Made by a program: the position numbers and the translations under genes
Shown: positions 34,932 through 44,356 of the stretch, in pieces
Layout: every line of letters starts with the position of its first letter
How positions within the stretch are numbered: position 1 is the stretch's first letter
Notes under the pieces: model-generated
Database searches by the model: none
Seen by the model: the letters and a program-made list of their open reading frames with translations, nothing else
Told to the model about the DNA's origin: nothing
Assembly: GCF_017916455.1 (NCBI RefSeq)
Contig: NZ_JAFMSY010000001.1
Coordinates: 975,977-1,039,976 of the forward strand
DNA: 64,000 nucleotides
Source: Nocardioides xinjiangensis
GTDB lineage: Bacteria; Actinomycetota; Actinomycetes; Propionibacteriales; Nocardioidaceae
Reading direction: 5' to 3'

Positions 34932-34950
34932 ATACCCCAGTCAGGGGATT
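34932..34950 (+). promoter_or_regulatory. Operator-like palindrome, copy 4
   Basis: ATACCCCAGTCAGGGGATT, fitting TACCC-N6-GGGG. It directly follows the acetyltransferase stop and is about 85 bp upstream of the RCC1/FN3 protein start, a promoter-proximal place. Confidence 0.5.
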
Positions 34951-35034
34951 CGGCGCCTCCTTTCCCACCCTAGCGTCGCGGGTGGTGCCTGCGCGTGTCG
35001 TCGCGACCGGCGTCACTCACACCTAGGGGATGCC

Positions 35035-37215
35035 GTGCGCACTGTCTCGTCCACGTACTCGTCCGGGCGCGTGCGCCGTCTGCCGCTGCTCGCCGCCTGC
35101 CTCGTGGTGGCGTCCGTCTGCGCGGCCGTCGTGCCGGCGTCCGGCGCGCCCGGGGACCCTAGGACCATCATCGGCTGGGGTCGCAACACCTGGGGCGAGG
35201 CCGACGTGCCGCTCGGAATGGCGCACGTGAAGCAGGTGTCGGCCACCGCGCACAGCATGGTGCTGCTGGAGGACGGCACAGTCCGCTCCTGGGGTCACGA
35301 CCGCTACGGCGAGGCCACCGTGCCGCCGGGGCTCGCCGACGTCACGCAGATCGCCGCCGGCGGCTTCCACAGCCTCGCCCTCACGCGCGACGGAGCGCTG
35401 GTCGCGTGGGGGCAGAACGACGTCGGGCAGACCGACGTCCCGCCCGGCCTCCACGACATCGCCTCCATCTCCGGGGGGCGCTACCACAGCCTCGTGCTCC
35501 ACGGCGACGGGACAGTGACAGGGTGGGGCGGCGACGCCGACGGCCAGTCCACCGTCCCCGCAGGCCTGCACGACGTCGTCGCCGTCGACGCCGGCGGCTA
35601 CCACAGCCTCGCCCTGCGCAGCGACGGCACGGTCGTGGCGTGGGGCGACGACACGTACGGCCAGTCGGCCGTCCCCGCGGGCCTGCACGACGTCGTCGCC
35701 GTCGCGGCGGGGTGGAACCACAGCCTCGCCCTCAGGAGCGACGGCACCCTCGCCGCGTGGGGAAGCAACGAGCACGGCCAGGCGACCGTTCCCGCCGGGC
35801 TTCCGCCGGTCGCGAGCATCACGGCCGGCGCAATGCACACCCTCGTCGCGCTGCGGGACGGCACGGTCGCCACGTGGGGCGACAGCGCCTACGGCGTGAC
35901 CACCGTGCCGCCGGGCATCACGGGAGTCACTCAGGTCTCGGCCAAGGCGATGCACAGCATGGTGCTCGCCGACGACCCGCCGCCGACCCAGGTCACGGGA
36001 CTCCTGGCCTCGGTCGTGACGAACGCCAAGGTGACCCTGAACTGGGCCTACCCGGCCACCGACACCGACCACGACGTCGCGCGCATCATCGTCCGAGGCG
36101 CGCCCGGAGCGGTCCCACCCGCCACCGTGGCCGACGGCGTTGAGGTCCCCACCGGTCGACCGATGCAGCAGTACGCCACCCACGTCAACGACCTCGCGGT
36201 CGGTGAGCGCTACTCGTACTCGGTCTTCACCCAGGACGCGGCGGGCAACGTCGGCGCCGCGGCCAGCATCACGGTGCCGACGAGCTTCCCCGCGCCGGTG
36301 ACGCAGGCCGCTCACACGGTCGACAGCCCGAGCAGCGTCACGCTGACGTGGACCAACCCCGACAACGACCAGCTCAAGAGGATCATCGTGCGCCGCGCCG
36401 CTGGCACGACACCGCCCGCCACGGCGGCGAGCGGCAGCAACGTGACCCTCGCCGCGCCGGTGACGCAGACCGTCACCAACACCGGCCTGAGCCCGGGCAC
36501 GACGTACAGCTGGTCGATCTTCGCCCAGGACCGGATCGGCAACATCAGTCCTCTCGGCAGCGGCAGCACGGTGACCGCGAACCTCAGCGGCGCCGTGCAG
36601 CCCCCCGCAGGAGGCGCCACGGCGAGCCCGGTGACCAACCTGCAGGCGCCCATCGTCACGAACGCGAAGGTCAACCTCACCTGGCAGTACCCGTCGGGCA
36701 CCGTGCGCGTCGTCGTGCGCGGCGCCCCGGGCACGACGCCCCCGGCCACCGTCACAGCGGGCGTCGAGGTGCCGACCGGGCGTCCGGTCACCACGAGCGC
36801 CACGGACGTCACTGGCCTCGAGGTCGGGCAGCGCTACTCCTACTCCGTCTTCACCCAGGACGCAGCCGGCCGCACGAGCGTGCCGGTGAGCATCACAGTG
36901 CCGGTCACCATGCCGGCGCCCGTCACGCAGGCGGTGGCCACCGTCGACGGACCCACCAGCGTGACGCTCACGTGGACCAACCCGGTCAACGACCAGCTCA
37001 AGACGATCATCGTGCGCCGCGCCGTCGGCGCCACGCCACCGGCGACGCACACCAGCGGTACGACCGTGAGGCTCCCCGCAGCGCTAGCGCAGGGCGTCAC
37101 CGACAGCGGACTGACCGCGAACACGACCTACAGCTACTCGATCTTCGCCCAGGACCGCGTGGGCAACATCAGTCCGCTCGGCGCCGGGAGCGTCGTGACC
37201 ACCAGGACCGGCTGA
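35035..37215 (+). CDS. Secreted RCC1/BLIP-II-like propeller protein with FN3 domains
   Basis: 726 residues from a GTG with AGGGGA upstream. The signal peptide includes RRLPLLAACLVVASVCAAVV and is probably cut near ASGAPG. Seven propeller repeats follow, to about residue 310, each with W-G-x-N/D-x-x-G-x-x-x-V-P (for example GWGRNTWGEADVP and AWGSNEHGQATVP), then H-S-(L/M)-(V/A)-L. Four fibronectin-III-like modules complete the protein; modules 1 and 3, and 2 and 4, are near copies (RYSYSVFTQDAAG and YSIFAQDRVGNISPLG). No enzyme motif or anchor. It is probably a cell-surface or matrix adhesin. Confidence 0.82.
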   Translation: MRTVSSTYSSGRVRRLPLLAACLVVASVCAAVVPASGAPGDPRTIIGWGRNTWGEADVPLGMAHVKQVSATAHSMVLLEDGTVRSWGHDRYGEATVPPGLADVTQIAAGGFHSLALTRDGALVAWGQNDVGQTDVPPGLHDIASISGGRYHSLVLHGDGTVTGWGGDADGQSTVPAGLHDVVAVDAGGYHSLALRSDGTVVAWGDDTYGQSAVPAGLHDVVAVAAGWNHSLALRSDGTLAAWGSNEHGQATVPAGLPPVASITAGAMHTLVALRDGTVATWGDSAYGVTTVPPGITGVTQVSAKAMHSMVLADDPPPTQVTGLLASVVTNAKVTLNWAYPATDTDHDVARIIVRGAPGAVPPATVADGVEVPTGRPMQQYATHVNDLAVGERYSYSVFTQDAAGNVGAAASITVPTSFPAPVTQAAHTVDSPSSVTLTWTNPDNDQLKRIIVRRAAGTTPPATAASGSNVTLAAPVTQTVTNTGLSPGTTYSWSIFAQDRIGNISPLGSGSTVTANLSGAVQPPAGGATASPVTNLQAPIVTNAKVNLTWQYPSGTVRVVVRGAPGTTPPATVTAGVEVPTGRPVTTSATDVTGLEVGQRYSYSVFTQDAAGRTSVPVSITVPVTMPAPVTQAVATVDGPTSVTLTWTNPVNDQLKTIIVRRAVGATPPATHTSGTTVRLPAALAQGVTDSGLTANTTYSYSIFAQDRVGNISPLGAGSVVTTRTG

Positions 37216-37259
37216 GCCGGGCGCGCGTACGTCCGGCGGCCGGAGTCTCGAGGGAACAG

Positions 37260-38360
37260 ATGTCACCCAGACCGATGACCGCGCCCAGCCGACGAGGTGT
37301 CCTCGTCGCACTCGCCGCCGCCGCGGCGTGCGGTGCGTCGGCGTGCAGCGGCGACCGCGCCGCCGGCGCGCGCGAGCGGCGTCCCAGCGCGTCCGCGCCG
37401 GTCGACGGCCGGATGGTCGAGCTGCACGTCGACGGGCCGACGCTGCGACCCACGGTCGAGCTGGCGCCGGGCAACGACGCGATCTCCGGGGCGGAGATCG
37501 CCTGGGTCGACCTCGACACCGGGGCAACGCTCGGCACCGGACCGGCACCCACGCTGTCCGTGGGCGACGTCAAGAGGGTCGGCCTGCAGGTGACCGGCTC
37601 CGACGGAGCACCGGCCTTCGACCAGGTGCTGACGCTCAACCTCGGCTTCAACCGCGGCGACGACTACGGCCGGCTGTCGCTGCCTGCGACCTACGAGCAC
37701 GACCCCCAACCGGTGACGGCGATCACCGGCCTGTCGCTGCTCTCCGAGCTCGTCCGGTTCTGCGCCGGTCGCACGCCCCTGTCCGGCCGCCTAGACCTCA
37801 GCGGGCTGTCACGGCTCGAGCACGTCGAGTGCTACCGCACCGAGATCGACGCCGTCGACCTCAGCGGGTGCTCGGCACTGCTGCGGTTGGTGGTCGAGGA
37901 CTCCCGGCTGACCGAGCTCGACCTCCGCCCCGTCCGCCGTACGCTCCAGGACTTGCGCGCCGCGATCATGCGCTCCGACGGCCTGACCTTCGCGCCGCTC
38001 GACGGACCGATGGAGGCGCTCTACCACTACTGCGTCCGCGAGCAGCCGGTCCACGGCTCGATCCCGCACAGCCAGCTCCCGGTCGTGGAGGAGTACTGGG
38101 TGTGGGCGACCGGGCAGCGGACGTGCGACGCGCCCACCTCGGCTGCCCTCACCTCCTACCTCGCGCGGGAGAACCCGCTCGACCAGCAGTCCGTCGACGC
38201 CGTGCTAGTCGCGCTCGACACGCTTGTGGCCGACGACGACGGCCGCGTCGACGTGGGTGGTCGTACTCCGGACGGCGTGCCGGCGGCCACGCCCTCCGCC
38301 GCAGGTTCAGCCGCCGCGGCCGCACTGAGCGCCAGGGGCTGGGGGGTGTCCACGAACTAG
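37260..38360 (+). CDS. Twin-Arg-like lipoprotein with leucine-rich-like segment
   Basis: 366 residues. The N-terminus MSPRPMTAPSRRGVLVALAA, continuing AAACGASACSG, combines an RR pair with a possible lipobox, so a Tat- or Sec-exported lipoprotein is likely. The middle has leucine-rich-repeat-like units (LSGRLDLSGLSRLEHVECYR, IDAVDLSGCSALLRLVVEDS). The remainder is unassigned. The 3' end overlaps the convergent polymerase gene by 4 bp. It follows the RCC1/FN3 protein by 44 bp and may be cotranscribed with it. The function is unknown, probably extracellular binding. Confidence 0.7.
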   Translation: MSPRPMTAPSRRGVLVALAAAAACGASACSGDRAAGARERRPSASAPVDGRMVELHVDGPTLRPTVELAPGNDAISGAEIAWVDLDTGATLGTGPAPTLSVGDVKRVGLQVTGSDGAPAFDQVLTLNLGFNRGDDYGRLSLPATYEHDPQPVTAITGLSLLSELVRFCAGRTPLSGRLDLSGLSRLEHVECYRTEIDAVDLSGCSALLRLVVEDSRLTELDLRPVRRTLQDLRAAIMRSDGLTFAPLDGPMEALYHYCVREQPVHGSIPHSQLPVVEEYWVWATGQRTCDAPTSAALTSYLARENPLDQQSVDAVLVALDTLVADDDGRVDVGGRTPDGVPAATPSAAGSAAAAALSARGWGVSTN

Positions 38361-39859
38361 CGGAGCGCCGGGGGGCCTGCCGTGCTGGCCCATGCCTCGT
38401 GGATTCGGCCTCGGGCACTCGCCATGACCGGTGGGGCCACGTAGCGGTCGGAGGGGTCCCCGAGCTGCAGGGGCCGGGACGGGGTGGCTCCGTCCAAGCG
38501 CCACAGCGCCCCCGCCGCGCCCACGAAGATGCTCATCACGCCGACCCAGGTCGGGAAGCCGAACGCGTCGAAGGTCCCCGCGCTCAAGACCGCGGCTGGC
38601 ATGGTGACCGCCAGGGCCTGGGCGAGGTGGCGCGTCTCCTGGTCCTGGCCCCGCACGCGCACGCTTCGCGCGATGCCGTAGGGGGCCCCGAAGTAGAGCA
38701 GCGTCATGACGACGCCGAACAGCCCGCCCGCGAGCAAGATCCCGAACCATTGGTTGTCCAGCAGGATGTACTGCTCCGGGATGATCATCCCCGCTCCCCG
38801 GCCGAACCAAGGACGACTGCTCCACAGCTCCAGCACGTAGTCGGTGCGTGCGATCCGGTCCTGCACGCTCGGATCGTTGCCCGCGTTGGTGAACAGCGAG
38901 CGGATGGTTCCGAGCACCCCGGGATTGATCACGCGGAACGCCGCGAGGGCCACGATGCCGACGACGAACGCGTTGTAGCGGTGCCGCCACGGCCAGATCA
39001 CGGACAGCAGGAGGAACGTGACGGCCACGGTGAGGATGGCGGACCGGGAGATCGAGAGCGGGATCGCGAAGGCGATCGCCGAGGCCTGCAACCACTGCCA
39101 TCGTCGCGCCCGCCCCGGCGCGGCGAAGTAGGCGTAGTGCAGGGCGATCGGCAGGACGAGCGCCAGGACGACGCCGAACTCGATGTAGTGGCTCGCCGTC
39201 CCGGCCACCCGGGCCAGGGCCGTGTCACCTCGCGTGCCTACCACGATGAGGCTGTTGTTGAGGCGCAGCCCGGGGATGCGGATGAGCTGCGCGATGTCGA
39301 CGAGCCGGAAGAACTGCAGCGTCCCCACCAGGGCCATCAGCGCCGACATGCTGACAACCAGCCGTAGCACCCGGTCCAGGTCGGCCCGCGTCCGCATCCC
39401 GTCCGCGACGGTCAGGGTGATCCCTGCCATCGCGAAGATGAGGATCAACCACCGGTCCGCCGCACTTGCCTCGATGGCTGAAGGGAACCGGTCAAACCCG
39501 ATGACGTACCCCACCAACTGCGTGGCCACGAACAGGCCCACGACCCAGCGCACGGGTTGGCGGCCAGCCGGGAGTTGGTGTGCGCGGACTGCGGAGAGCA
39601 ACCACAGGAACAGCAGCAGGATGCCCACGGCGACCGACGGGCGCCCCGCGGCCCCCATGCCACTGATGACGAGGCGAGCAGGAATGAGGAACTGCAGGAC
39701 CAGGAACGCCGCCAGGAGGGCGAACGTCGTGATCCTGCGCGGCCGCAGGAGGACCGGCAGCCGCTCCCGGGCAGCCACCATGACGACGCGCGGGACCCTG
39801 AGTAACGACGGTCGCCACTCGTCCGATCCCGCGGCTGGGACCGTCCAGCGACCGCTCAT
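38357..39859 (-). CDS. O-antigen ligase/polymerase family protein (Wzy/WaaL-like)
   Basis: 500 residues with about eleven transmembrane helices and a large external loop (about residues 310-370: NPGVLGTIRSLFTNAGNDPS, then WSSRPWFGRGAGMI), the pattern of the Wzy_C/WaaL family, where G-x-G near the loop end is typical. In this locus it would polymerise lipid-linked repeat units outside the membrane, or ligate the polymer to an acceptor. It overlaps the Wzz-like gene by 4 bp, so the two form an operon. No flippase (Wzx) gene was recognised in the window, and ABC export may replace one. Confidence 0.83.
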   Translation of the reverse strand: MSGRWTVPAAGSDEWRPSLLRVPRVVMVAARERLPVLLRPRRITTFALLAAFLVLQFLIPARLVISGMGAAGRPSVAVGILLLFLWLLSAVRAHQLPAGRQPVRWVVGLFVATQLVGYVIGFDRFPSAIEASAADRWLILIFAMAGITLTVADGMRTRADLDRVLRLVVSMSALMALVGTLQFFRLVDIAQLIRIPGLRLNNSLIVVGTRGDTALARVAGTASHYIEFGVVLALVLPIALHYAYFAAPGRARRWQWLQASAIAFAIPLSISRSAILTVAVTFLLLSVIWPWRHRYNAFVVGIVALAAFRVINPGVLGTIRSLFTNAGNDPSVQDRIARTDYVLELWSSRPWFGRGAGMIIPEQYILLDNQWFGILLAGGLFGVVMTLLYFGAPYGIARSVRVRGQDQETRHLAQALAVTMPAAVLSAGTFDAFGFPTWVGVMSIFVGAAGALWRLDGATPSRPLQLGDPSDRYVAPPVMASARGRIHEAWASTAGPPALR

Positions 39860-40761
39860 CGCGCGTCGCTGGCCGCCATGCTGCGCGGCTGACCAGCCGA
39901 GCGGCCCTGCCCCTCGGGGTCGCTGCCGTGCGGCGAACGCTCGGGCTTCGACCTGCGCAACCGGGGGGCGTCGGCGTCAGCATCAGCGGATGGCGGCGTC
40001 GCAGCTGCGACGGCCGCATGGGTCGGACGCTGGTCGCTGGGAACGTCGACGGCGTGGTCGGCCGCCTGCCTCTCGGACGCGCCCTTTACCGGGTCCTTCG
40101 CCGGGCCTCTGGCCGAGTCCTTCGACGAGTGTCTCGAAGGGTCGTGGCCACGATCCGACTCATGCCGCCGCCGACGGCGGCGCCGCAGCAGCCCGACCAC
40201 GTCGTCGAAGAACACGGCAATCGCCAACGACAGTGCACCTCCGAGGACACCGACGACCGCCATGTTGCGGAGCTTGCCGTCGGTCACTGCAGCCGAGACC
40301 GACGGGGCCTGCAGCACGTCGATGCTGTACTGCTGGCTCAACCGGATGCCGGCCGCGTTCTGCCGGTCGCGGAGCTCCTTGGCCGCCTGCTCGAAGACGG
40401 CGACGCCCGTCTCGATGCCTGCCTCCGGCGTGTCGCTGCGGACCTGGAAGTTCATGACGGTGCTCCGCGACTGCGGCGCCACCTCGTAGGACGCGACGAG
40501 GCCCTGGTCGGCGATCGCCTGCCGGACCTCCGGGCTGTTCAGCACGATGCCCACCGCGGCGTTCGCCTCGGCCGGCCCCCCGTAGGGGTTCGGCACATCC
40601 GGCACGTCCCGCCCCGGCACCAGCATGGTCGCACCGGTCACGTCGTACTCCGGCTGCACTCCGCGCCCCGCCGTCAGCACCAGCAGCACCGTCACACCGA
40701 GCAGCGGCAGCAGCACGTACCACCGGCGCAGCGCGGCCACCGTGATCCGCCAGACATCCAT
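39856..40761 (-). CDS. Wzz/chain-length-determinant-like protein
   Basis: 301 residues. Two membrane helices (LPLLGVTVLLVLTAGRGVQP near 20, MAVVGVLGGALSLAIAVFFD near 170) flank an extracytoplasmic part with the Wzz-like N-terminal segment. The cytoplasmic tail of ~110 residues is Arg/Lys-, His- and Asp-rich and low-complexity, and has no Walker motifs, so no tyrosine kinase is fused. It modulates polymer length with the adjacent Wzy-like protein. The ATG at 40761 was chosen; an in-frame GTG at 40776 adds five residues. Its promoter region contains a strong operator-like palindrome. Confidence 0.8.
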   Translation of the reverse strand: MDVWRITVAALRRWYVLLPLLGVTVLLVLTAGRGVQPEYDVTGATMLVPGRDVPDVPNPYGGPAEANAAVGIVLNSPEVRQAIADQGLVASYEVAPQSRSTVMNFQVRSDTPEAGIETGVAVFEQAAKELRDRQNAAGIRLSQQYSIDVLQAPSVSAAVTDGKLRNMAVVGVLGGALSLAIAVFFDDVVGLLRRRRRRRHESDRGHDPSRHSSKDSARGPAKDPVKGASERQAADHAVDVPSDQRPTHAAVAAATPPSADADADAPRLRRSKPERSPHGSDPEGQGRSAGQPRSMAASDAR

Positions 40762-40817
40762 CAGTCGACCCCCCACATGTCACGAGAACCTTCTCCCGGG
40801 GGGCGGCAGCGACGCCT

Positions 40818-40833
40818 CCCCAAATTGGGGCAT
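40818..40833 (+). promoter_or_regulatory. Operator-like palindrome, copy 5
   Basis: CCCCAAATTGGGGCAT, a perfect CCCCAA-A-TTGGGG core, overlapped by GGGGCATATCCCC (40827-40839). It is centred in the divergent gap between the Wzz-like gene (start 40761) and the pyruvyl transferase (start 40947), so it could control both. Confidence 0.6.
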
Positions 40834-40946
40834 ATCCCCCGTCGAGGCGCGGACGGCCACGTGGTCGTCGCGCACCGTTCTGACGGACTCCCCACGGCGG
40901 GAGTTGGTGAGGCGTGACCAGACGCCGGAGCTGGGGGTGGAGTGCG

Positions 40947-42272
40947 ATGGGTATCGCAGCGGGGGCGGCGCGCCAGGAGGCGCCGGAGGAGCCGGCGCGG
41001 TTCGTCCTGGCCGGCGCTCCGATCGGCAACGGCAACCGCGGCGTCGAGGCGCTGGGCCGGTCGGTCGTCGACGCGGTGCAGCGCGACGCCCCGCTTGCAC
41101 ACCTGACGATCCTGGACGACGAGTGGGGCATCCGAGCTGAGACGAGCGGACGCTACGACCGCATCTCCGTCGAGCTCGCCGGTGTCCGGCGCTCCCGGCG
41201 TTGGCACCGGCCCGAGTCCTGGGCTCACATCCGCTTCGCGCAGGCCGTCTCGACCCGGCTCAACCCCGTGGCGCAGCGGTTCGCGGAGGCCGACGTCGTC
41301 CTCGACGTCAGCGCTGGCGACAGCTTCACCGACCTCTACGGGACGGCGCGTCTGCACGCCGTCTGCGCGCCCAAGGCCGCAGCCGTGCGGGGCGGGCGAC
41401 CCCTCGTGCTGCTCCCCCAGACCTACGGACCGTTCCGGTCCTCAGAGGCACGCGCCCTCGCCGGGCGGTTGATCAGGGCGGCCACCGTCGCCTACGCCCG
41501 GGACCCGTGGAGCCATGCACAGCTGCTGGAGCTCGCCGGACCCGACGCCGACCCGACTCGTCTGCGCGACGGGGTCGACGTCGCCTTCGCGCTCGAGCCG
41601 CGCCGTCCCGCTGACCGCCTCGCCAGCGAGCTGGAGGAGCTCGCCGGCGAGGACACTGCCGGCGTCAACGTGAGCGGCCTACTGCAGGGCCCCGAGGCGC
41701 ACGCGCGGTTCGGGCTGGCCGGTGACTACTTCGAGACCGCGATCCTCTTGGTGCGTCAGCTCGTCGGAGCCGGGGCTCGCGTCGTGCTCGTCCCGCACGT
41801 CCACGGCCACGGCGGTGAGGGCGAAAGCGACATCCACGCCATCCACCGGGTCCTCGACGCCCTGACCGACGCCGAGCGTGATCGGACCTGCGTGCTGCCT
41901 CCCGAGCTGGACGCCTCCGAGCTCAAGTGGTGCATCGCGACACTCGACTGGTTCGTGGGCAGCCGCATGCACGCGACGATAGCGGCGCTGTCGACGACCA
42001 CGCCGGCGGCCGCCTATGCCTACAGCGACAAGACGCGGGGCGTTTTCGAGACCTGCGGCCTCGGTGACCAGGTGGTCGACGCGCGCGCGTGCTACGGGCA
42101 CGAGGCGGTCGAGAGGCTGGTGGCCGGCTGGCACGACCGGGCACACAGCCGTGCCGTCCTCGCCGACCGGGGCGCGGCCACGGTCGAGCGCTCCCGCACC
42201 CAGCTGCAGGAGGTCCTGCAGCTGGGTGCCCGAGCGCTCCCGCCGGCTCGGAGGGTCCGGGTGCATGAGTAA
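40947..42272 (+). CDS. Polysaccharide pyruvyl transferase family protein
   Basis: 441 residues. Family members add pyruvate ketals to sugars from phosphoenolpyruvate. The N-terminus FVLAGAPIGNGNRGVEALGR is the family start. VLDVSAGDSFTDLYG (near 125), LVLLPQTYGPF and the C-terminal WFVGSRMHATIAALSTTTPA are typical family blocks, the last with the conserved SRMH. The ATG at 40947 is preferred, with GGAG upstream; an earlier start at 40914 extends into the operator region. It overlaps the FrhB-like gene by 8 bp, a pairing common in actinobacterial polysaccharide loci. Confidence 0.87.
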   Translation: MGIAAGAARQEAPEEPARFVLAGAPIGNGNRGVEALGRSVVDAVQRDAPLAHLTILDDEWGIRAETSGRYDRISVELAGVRRSRRWHRPESWAHIRFAQAVSTRLNPVAQRFAEADVVLDVSAGDSFTDLYGTARLHAVCAPKAAAVRGGRPLVLLPQTYGPFRSSEARALAGRLIRAATVAYARDPWSHAQLLELAGPDADPTRLRDGVDVAFALEPRRPADRLASELEELAGEDTAGVNVSGLLQGPEAHARFGLAGDYFETAILLVRQLVGAGARVVLVPHVHGHGGEGESDIHAIHRVLDALTDAERDRTCVLPPELDASELKWCIATLDWFVGSRMHATIAALSTTTPAAAYAYSDKTRGVFETCGLGDQVVDARACYGHEAVERLVAGWHDRAHSRAVLADRGAATVERSRTQLQEVLQLGARALPPARRVRVHE

Positions 42273-43509
42273 GCACGATCTCGACTCCATCGAGGGCATC
42301 GTCGATGCCCGACTGTGCACCGGCTGCGGCGCGTGCGCGTACCTGCATCGCGACCGACTCCGGATGGCCGATGTGCCGGGCGTCGGTCGCCGGCCGCTGC
42401 CCATTGTCGGGATCACGACGCGCACCACGGGCGAAGGCGTCGACGCCTGTCCTGGAAGGGCGCTGAGCCACCCGCCCGGGCTGCTCGACGACGCCCCCTT
42501 CCGGGGTGAGTGGGGCCCGATCCTCGGGCTCTACGAGTGCTGGTCCACCGACAGCGACCTGCGGCACCGCGGATCGTCGGGTGGGGTGGTCAGCGCCCTG
42601 GCCGCTCACGCGGTCGACGCCGGCTTCGCCGTGGGTGCGCTCCAAGTGCGAGCGTCGCGCACCGACCCCCTCCGCAATGAGACGGTGCTCAACCGCACCT
42701 GCGAGGACATCGTGGCGGCGGCCGGCTCCCGCTACGCTCCGGCCAGCCCGTGCGAGCGCCTCGACCTGGTGGAGGAGGCCGAGGGCCCATGCGTCGTCGT
42801 CGGGAAACCGTGCGACGTCGCGGCCGCACGACGGGCCGCGGCGGCGCGGCCCCGCCTCGAGGAGAGGGTGGCGGTGACCCTGGGGATCTTCTGCGCGGGT
42901 ACCCCGTCCACGGAGGCGACGGTGGAGGCCATCGAGCGGCTCGGTGTCGACCCGGCGGAGGTGACTCGCGTCGACTACCGAGGCGAGGGATGGCCCGGGG
43001 AGTTCCGGGTGGAGACCACGGCGGGCGACCGCGCCTCGATGAGCTACGCCGAGGCGTGGGGCGGCCTGACCAAGAAGCGCCAGTGGCGATGTCTGGTGTG
43101 CCCGGACCACACCGGCGAGTTCGCCGACCTCTCCGTCGGGGACCCGTGGTACCGCCCGGTGCGCGACGGCGAGGCAGGCCGCTCGCTCGTCGTCCTGAGG
43201 ACCGAGCGCGGCCGGGACCTCCTCGAGTCGGCGTTCGCGCACGGGGCCCTCGACGGGGTCGAGCTGCCACTCGAGCGGCTGACGGAATCGCAGCCGAGCC
43301 TGGGGGCGACCCGGGGGGCGGTGTGGGGCCGGCGGCTGGCAATGCTTGCCATGCGCATGCCCGCGCCCCGCTACCGCGGGATGCCGGCGTTCCGTCTCTG
43401 GTGGCGGCTGCCGGCGCGCGCCAAGGCGGGGTCGACCCTCGGGACCGCCCGCCGGATCGTCGTGCGCGACCTGCGTCGGCCCGAGCTCGAGTCGAGCGAG
43501 GTGGGCTGA
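42265..43509 (+). CDS. Coenzyme F420 hydrogenase/dehydrogenase beta-subunit-like protein
   Basis: 414 residues of the FrhB family. The N-terminal iron-sulfur motif LCTGCGACAYL is followed by a Cys-Pro in GEGVDACPGRAL, ligands for one [4Fe-4S] cluster. The FrhB N-terminal domain follows (HRGSSGGVVSALAAHAVDAG), then the C-terminal domain with KPCDVAAARR, LGIFCAGTPS and CLVCPDHTGEFADLSVGDPW. Such proteins recur beside pyruvyl transferases in polysaccharide clusters; a role in reducing or oxidising a sugar or its pyruvyl group via F420 or flavin is only inferred. It is translationally coupled to the gene before it. Confidence 0.85.
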   Translation: MSKHDLDSIEGIVDARLCTGCGACAYLHRDRLRMADVPGVGRRPLPIVGITTRTTGEGVDACPGRALSHPPGLLDDAPFRGEWGPILGLYECWSTDSDLRHRGSSGGVVSALAAHAVDAGFAVGALQVRASRTDPLRNETVLNRTCEDIVAAAGSRYAPASPCERLDLVEEAEGPCVVVGKPCDVAAARRAAAARPRLEERVAVTLGIFCAGTPSTEATVEAIERLGVDPAEVTRVDYRGEGWPGEFRVETTAGDRASMSYAEAWGGLTKKRQWRCLVCPDHTGEFADLSVGDPWYRPVRDGEAGRSLVVLRTERGRDLLESAFAHGALDGVELPLERLTESQPSLGATRGAVWGRRLAMLAMRMPAPRYRGMPAFRLWWRLPARAKAGSTLGTARRIVVRDLRRPELESSEVG

Positions 43510-43510
43510 G

Positions 43511-44356
43511 GTGGCGCCGCGTGCCGACATCGTGATGATCACCTACCGCAGCGCCGGCTACGTGCACCTGTCCCTGCCGCGACTGCTCGAGACACTTGGG
43601 CCGGACGATCGGGTGTGGCTCTGGCACAACGGTGACGACGAGGCGACCATCGAGGCCGTCCGGCCCTTCCGGAAGGACGACAGGGTCGCCCGCTACCACC
43701 ACAGCCGGGACAACGTCAGGCTGAGAGAGCCCACGAACTGGCTGTGGGACGGCTCCGACGCACGCTTTGTCTCCAAGGTCGACGACGACTGTTTGGTGGC
43801 ATCGGGCTGGCTCGACACGTTCACCGCAGCCCACGACGCCAACCCGCAATTCGGGGCGATCGGCAGCTGGCGCCATCCGGAGGAGGACCTCCGCCCCGAG
43901 CTCGCGCGTCACAAGATCCAGTCGTTCGCCGGCGGTCACTCGCTCCTGCGAAACCTCTGGGTCCAGGGCAGCGGGTACCTGTTGCCCCGCAGTCTCGTGC
44001 AGGCCCACGGACCCCTGCGGCCCAACGAGTCGTTCACCGCCTACTGCATCCGGCTGGCCCGGGCCGGGGCGGTCAACGGGTTCTATCACCCGTTCGTGCC
44101 CGAGGACCACATGGACGACCCGCGCTCGCCCCACACGTTGATTCGGGAAGATGCCGACCTGGCGGACCGCATGCCTCTCTCAGCGAGGGCCAACGGTGTG
44201 ACCACGGTCGACCAGTGGGTGGCGCAGCTGCGGCAGAGCGCACTCGTGCTGCAGACTGCCTCGCTCGATCCTTGCGCGTACGCCGGCTGGCGGCGACGTT
44301 GGTCGGGCGTGCGCCGCCGGGCGCGCTCGATCGCCGGACGGCCCGCACGATGGTGA
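43511..44356 (+). CDS. Glycosyltransferase, GT2-like (GT-A fold)
   Basis: 281 residues from the GTG at 43511. DIVMITYRSAGYVHLSLPRL is the nucleotide-binding beta strand of GT-A enzymes, and FVSKVDDDCLVASGW carries a DDD-type metal motif near residue 95. The acceptor region (PEDHMDDPRS near 200) provides further acidic residues. It probably adds one sugar of the repeat unit in the cytoplasm. It starts 1 bp after the FrhB-like stop and overlaps the next glycosyltransferase by 7 bp. Donor and acceptor are unknown. Confidence 0.82.
   Translation: MAPRADIVMITYRSAGYVHLSLPRLLETLGPDDRVWLWHNGDDEATIEAVRPFRKDDRVARYHHSRDNVRLREPTNWLWDGSDARFVSKVDDDCLVASGWLDTFTAAHDANPQFGAIGSWRHPEEDLRPELARHKIQSFAGGHSLLRNLWVQGSGYLLPRSLVQAHGPLRPNESFTAYCIRLARAGAVNGFYHPFVPEDHMDDPRSPHTLIREDADLADRMPLSARANGVTTVDQWVAQLRQSALVLQTASLDPCAYAGWRRRWSGVRRRARSIAGRPARW

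Noticed and set aside
35160..35960. Regularly spaced repeats resembling a CRISPR-like array
   Set aside because: They are the coding repeats of the RCC1-like propeller, in frame, with diverged units and no unique spacers or cas genes.
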